Part shown: positions 58,769 through 64,000 of the stretch, in pieces
How the letters are laid out: every line of letters starts with the position of its first letter
How positions within the stretch are numbered: the stretch's first letter is position 1
Made by a program: the position numbers and the translations under genes
Assembly (NCBI GenBank): GCA_029783825.1
Contig: JAREIK010002440.1
Location: forward strand, 1,116,001 to 1,180,000
Direction of reading: 5' to 3'
Length of the DNA stretch: 64,000 nucleotides
From: Sapria himalayana
Taxonomy: Eukaryota; Streptophyta; Magnoliopsida; Malpighiales; Rafflesiaceae
The notes under the pieces: model-generated
The model's database searches: none
Told to the model about the DNA's origin: nothing
Seen by the model: only the letters and a program-made list of their open reading frames with translations

Positions 58769-60796
58769 ATATTCATACATTCATATCTTCATATAATCAT
58801 ATTTTCGTATATTCATATATTCGTATATTCATATATTCATATATTCATATCTTCATATATTCATATATTCATATCTTCATATATTCATATATTCATATAT
58901 TCATATATTCATATATTCATATATTCATATATTCATATCTTCATATATTCATATATTCATATCTTCATATATTCATATATTCATATCTTTATATCTTCAT
59001 ATATTCTTATCTTCATATCTTCATATATTCTTATCTTCATATCTTCATATCTTCATATCTTCATATCTTCATATATTCATATATTCATATATTCATATAT
59101 TCATATATTCATATAATCATATCATCAAATCTTCATATATTCATATATTCATATCTTCATATCTTCATATATTCATATCTTCATATATTAATATATTAAT
59201 ATATTCATATAATCATATATTAATATATTCATATCATCATATATTCATATCATCATATATTCATATATTCATATCATCATATATTCATATATTCATATCA
59301 TCATATATTCATATCATCATATATTCATATATTCATATCATCATATATTCATATATTCATATCATCATATATTCATATATTCATATATTAATACATTCAT
59401 ATACTCAATATTAATATATTCATATATTCAGATACTCAATATTAATATATTCATATATTCATATCTTCATATATTCATATCTTCATATATTCATATCTTC
59501 ATATATTCATATATTCATATATTCATACATTCATATATTGATATCTTCATATATTCATATAGTCATATATTCATACATTCATATATTCATACATTCATAT
59601 CTTCATATAATCATATATTTGTATATTCATATATTCATATATTCATATCTTCATATATTCATATCTTTATATCTTTATATCTTCATATATTCATATCTTC
59701 ATATCTTCATATCTTCATATCTTCATATATTCATATATTCATATTTTCATATATTCATATAATCATATCATCAAATCTTCATATATTCAAATATTCATAT
59801 CTTCATATATTCATATCTTCATATATTCATATCTTCATATCTTCATATCTTCATATCTTCATATCTTCATATATACATATATTCATATTCATATCTTCAT
59901 ATATTAATATCTTCATATCTTACTACATTCATATCTTCATATCTTCATATCTTCATATCTTCATATCTTCATATATTCATATCTTAATATCTTCATATAT
60001 TCATATCTTCATATCTTTATATATTCATATCTTAATATCTTCATATATTCATAACTTCATATATACATATATTCTTATCTTCATATCTTCATATCTTCAT
60101 ATCTTCATATCTTCATATCTTCATATCTTCATATATTCATATATTCATATCTTCATATCTTCATATCTTCATATCTTCATATATTCATATATTCATATAT
60201 TCATGTATTCATATATTCATATATTCATATATTCATATATTCATGTATTCATATATTCATATATTCATATATTCATGTATTCATATATTCATATATTCAT
60301 ATATTCATGTATTCATATATTCATATATTCATATATTCATGTATTCATATATTCATATATTCATGTATTCATATATTCATATATTCATATATTCATATAT
60401 TCATATATTCATATATTCATCTTTTCAACTATTCATCTATTCATATATTCATCTATTCATCTATTCATATATTCATCTATTCATCTATTCATCTATTCAT
60501 ATATTCATCTTTACAACTATTCATCTTTTCAGCTATTCATCTATCATCTATTCATATATTCAACTATTCATCTATCCATCTATCCATCTATTCATCTATT
60601 CATCTATTCATCTATACATCTATCCATCTATCCATCTATCCATCTATCCATCTATCCATCTATCCATCTATCCATCTATTCATCTATTCATCTATTCATA
60701 TATTCTTATATTCATATATCATTTATTCATATATTCATATTTTCATATTTTCATATATTCATATATTCATATATTCATATATGAATATATATGAAT
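58769..60796. repeat. Octamer satellite (TATTCATA)n, about 2 kb
   Basis: About 250 copies of an 8-bp unit, mainly TTCATATA, with variants TTCATATC, TTCATATCATCA-type, TTCATGTA, TTCATCTA and, at 60571-60679, CCATCTAT. Variants form blocks: TTCATATC-rich from 59650 to 60190; TTCATGTA recurring every 24-40 bp at 60201-60361. All three + frames stay open for up to 193 codons and give the same YSYIHIFI peptide repeat, because 8 is not a multiple of 3. The array ends in the palindrome TATTCATATATGAATA (60772-60787). Confidence 0.96.
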
Positions 60797-61036
60797 AGTT
60801 GAATTGATTATTATCATAAGTCTTCTGATTAAATTTGTTGAAGAAACATATGTCAATATTTATTTTAATTTTTTTAATACAATATTAAAGATAAATTTTA
60901 ATTATTCAAAATTTTTCAATCGAGCCTTTCCACCTCCCATAATTGGAATGACAACACAACTTGGAACTAGTTTCACGTTGTGATCCAATCTGGTATTGAG
61001 TTGATCTATAATGAAATTATGTTAGCACGACACAAC
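60797..61036. other. No gene; spacer between octamer array and hAT 2
   Basis: AT-rich spacer. TTCTGATTAAATTTGTTGAAGAAAC near 60823 resembles a stretch at 47417, possibly a gypsy relic. Confidence 0.4.
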
Positions 61037-61799
61037 TAGAGGTGTAAAATAATTCATGCCGATGACACTACCTAATTTTTTGTGGCCCAGTTGGGCAACC
61101 ATGCTATGCCTAACACTAGATGGGTTCTTGGGCCATCACGTGCCGGCACGGAATCATTGAGTCAGCCCGACATGACTTGATTGACTAATAATGGGTTACT
61201 TTCATGTTGAATTGATTCATAGTCTTGCCAAGTCATGCCAAATATGGGCGGCCTATAGGCCCAATTAAATTATTTTGATTTTTTTTATATATAATAAAAT
61301 TATCAAATATTAAAATAAAAAAAATAAAAAAATAAAAAAAATGTAATACATTATAAATTTAAATGAATTAAATTGATAATTAAAATAAATATTTTACATT
61401 TTGCTTAACTCAAGGTATCATTTGAAAAAAAATTACCATTCAAAATGTTAAAAGATAAAGTTAAAAAAACTCAAAAACATAAGCAATAACATATAATTCA
61501 TGAATATACAATTATAAATCTAATGTATAATATAAGTTTAAGTAAAAATAAATAAAATATCTATCATTATCACATGAGTCATCTTTTCATATCTGTAGTT
61601 AGTGAAGCGAATATAAATCATTATTGTCAAATATGATTATGAAGATAATATTTGTCACAATTTCAATATCTTTGATATTTCATGAGTCATCTGTTTTTAA
61701 TCCTTTTCTTTTATCCTGATTATCTGACCTTTAAATTTTCTTAGATATAAGTATTTTTATGATATCTGGTTATAATTTTGATTTCTTATTTGAAATAAT

Positions 61800-63270
61800 A
61801 TTGGTAGCTTTAGAAAAATGTAAGCTTTGATGTTATGCTAGACATCAAAGGAGTTAATAGATCACGTATTTTTTTAATTAGTATGAGATATATGGATTTG
61901 TATGATTTTTATCAATTTAAAATATTTAAATTTACATTATCATTATATGATAACATGAAATAATAATTGATATCTAAGTAGCAAGATAGTTCACTCATTT
62001 TCGATGAATCATCTCATCGTTTGTCCACAAATAATTGAATCGAAAAGTCATTGTCTTTGAATATGGTGATCATGTTCGTACTCGGAGCTCAATATAATTA
62101 AACTTTCATGTTTTTATGGTTTGTTGTTTTAATCGAATATAAGGTGTCCTTTATACTTACAAAACATATTAATATTGTATAAACTTCAAGTGCAATGCAA
62201 GTGATCGAAGTATCCACATAGGAACACATATTCGATATGTCATAAAAATTATTAGAAATTTCATAAAAGAAACTTTTGTATCCCAATTTTAATTATCAAT
62301 AATAAGTTTGTTATTTTTATCATTGACGTAGTCATGTATAACATGTTAGTAGCTAATACATAACTTTAACATCAAATATATATAATTCTAATAGTCTCTT
62401 ATATTTATTTAGAATTTTTTCTAGGCTCGCTGATAAATATAGACTGTTAAACTTTTAATGTCTACTAGGCGTACTAATTCTATTTTTTTTAATGTGGTAG
62501 ACATAATTTAATTTTTTCTTGCACTATTAGGTTAATTATGGGACACATATCTCTGACTCAAAAATTTTATCTAATGATCTCTCTCTAATAGTTTTGATAA
62601 ATATATTAATTTTGATATCGTTATTTGAAGAATTATTGAATGTAATATTAAAAACTTTATTTTCAATGTTATAAATCCTAGATATCCTTGTTATACACTT
62701 ATATATGATAGGTCTATCATGAGGTTGGAAGATCTCATGTAAATATAAATTTTTTTATTAAGCTTTTAATTAGAATTTATGTAAAGGGCGGTGAGACATG
62801 CGAATGATGCATCATCGCTACTAGACTATATATTAAAAGTTACAAACATCATTCTATTATATTTAATAAATTCATTAATTATTAATTGTATTTTAATTTA
62901 TAATACCCTATTATATTATTCCTACTAGTTGACTAAAGAATTTTATAATAATTATGTTTGAAGCAAGTTTGCATATTATTTACTATCTTATGATTTTCTA
63001 AAAATTTAATTAGAAACAAAATGATAGTAATCAATTTTTCCATGTTAGCCCACATAAAGTCATTGCAGTAAATGAATGACACAAATAAAATTGAAATTGT
63101 TTAATTTTTAAAGGTCTTACTGCTCAGTTTGGTTTACTTTGGATTTATTGTTCCATATTTTTTGGTATATTGATTGACATATTTCTTAAAGTATCTAGTT
63201 CTATCAATACTCTTATATGTATATATTTTTTATAATATATACATTATATTGATTTTTCTTTAGTACATAT
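61800..63270 (-). pseudogene. hAT transposase remnant (hAT transposon 2)
   Basis: No long open frame. Identity comes from nucleotide alignment with the hAT 1 transposase: dimerisation region about 61810-61870, DUF4413-like part about 61975-62100, core about 62320-62860, helical part about 62860-63060 and BED region about 63110-63250. The substitution load is clearly heavier than between typical recent copies. Confidence 0.75.
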
Positions 63271-63791
63271 AAAATTTTTATTTTTTATTATGTTGAATTT
63301 TAGATTATTGAAGTTTGCTTAGTTTTAGGTTTTTTAGGTAATTGAGTTAATTTCTTTGGAGAAAATCTATTTTCGACATTGAATTTTTTGGTTGAGTTGT
63401 TATTATTTAAATATAGATCAAAATAATTATCATTAAAATTATTATTTGTTATTTTTTAATTTTATTTATATTTCTAAATTTTAAAAAATGTATACTTCTA
63501 AATTTTATAAATAATTAATTATAACTTAAATTAATAAATTAAAAATAAATATTTCATAATTACATAATTTTAAGTGAACGACATGCATGGTCAAGCTATT
63601 TTTCCAAATTTGAGTTCAAAATATAGAACAGACAATAAAATAGAGCAGAGAAGATGATTGAGATAAAATGAAAATTAGGAAAATAAAAAATGAGAGAACA
63701 GAGAAATGAGGAGAAGAGATAAAATTAATTTGATAAATATAAAAAATTTATATTTTATATTTATAGAAAAATTTTATATTAAAATAATATA

Positions 63792-63793
<2 letters not shown>

Positions 63794-63825
<32 letters not shown>
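63794..63825. repeat. (TA)n microsatellite in hAT 2
   Basis: About 16 TA units. The 96-codon + strand frame across it (63706-63996) includes IYIYIYI and is a simple-sequence artefact. Confidence 0.93.
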
Positions 63826-63830
<5 letters not shown>

Positions 63831-64000
63831 TAAAATAGATAGAAATCTAACAACTTTTGGATTTGTGTCTAGTTGCCTTTGGAATCAAATTCGACAGCTA
63901 CAAAAATATAAAAAAAATATTTCTTTTACAAAAAATGAAATCAATTATGTTGTGCTATGTATGTCGCTTTATCGGGCTGTGAGATATGACTCGTGATTAG

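Larger units (their letters stand above)
61037..64000 (-). mobile_element. hAT transposon 2, second copy of the family, runs off the window
   Basis: Starts TAGAGGTGTAAAAT and has the GC-rich subterminal zone (GTGCCGGCACGG, GCCCGACATGAC; 61060-61260), as hAT 1 does at 8812. The interior aligns with hAT 1 in order: CTAAGTAGCAAGATAG (61975) with CTAAGTAGCGAGATAG (9899), ATTGACGTAGTCATGTAT (62323) with ATTGACGTAATCATATAT (10443), and the BED region near 63170. It is more decayed than hAT 1. The right end is beyond 64000. Confidence 0.85.

Noticed and set aside
58741..60798. Open frames of 120-193 codons on the + strand as real proteins
   Set aside because: They are direct translations of the octamer repeat, open in all three frames with the same peptide, without a start context, domain or composition of a normal protein.
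63706..63996. 96-codon + strand frame
   Set aside because: Runs through a (TA)n tract inside hAT 2 and has no motif.

Overview
This is a window of flowering-plant nuclear DNA made almost entirely of transposable elements and simple repeats, mostly decayed. The basis is AT-rich sequence, plant-type Ty1/copia, Ty3/gypsy, L1, hAT and CACTA remains, methionine-tRNA primer sites, and one broken plant receptor-like kinase. Species cannot be assigned from the sequence. I found no intact host gene, no tRNA or rRNA gene and no CRISPR array. Nearly every coding feature carries stops or frameshifts, so read the protein calls as fossils.

Layout. (1) 1-19.4 kb is a layered nest. A + strand copia (element C) is split by a complete - strand copia (element B, 265-17197). 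B carries a third copia (element A, 1471-5999) inside its left LTR, a 450-bp hAT MITE (7172-7621) inside its reverse transcriptase, and a 3.6-kb hAT transposon (8812-12413) inside its integrase. Target-site duplications or restored reading frames support each layer. (2) 20-24.9 kb holds another + strand copia integrase, LTR-like sequence rich in CATGAC words, and small tandem duplications. (3) 25-42 kb holds two diverged copies of one long block (24950-27800 and 37055-41925). Between them lie a - strand copia remnant, two copies of a fold-back MITE and a receptor-kinase pseudogene (35170-36720). (4) 42-53.3 kb contains a 1.9-kb solo LTR with a perfect 5-bp duplication and an internal 8 x 53 bp minisatellite, a second probable solo LTR, and a - strand gypsy element interrupted by a 5'-truncated LINE. 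(5) 54.5-56 kb is a CACTA transposase pseudogene abutting the terminus of another CACTA element. (6) 56.5-60.8 kb is a 4.3-kb low-complexity island: palindromic AT repeats, a duplicated TAGTTATA-rich block, then about 2 kb of an octamer satellite based on TATTCATA. (7) 61037 to the window end is a second, more decayed copy of the 8.8-12.4 kb hAT family.

No functional gene system links these parts. The interest lies in the insertion history, the repeat arrays, and two possibly uncatalogued families: the fold-back MITE and the octamer array.
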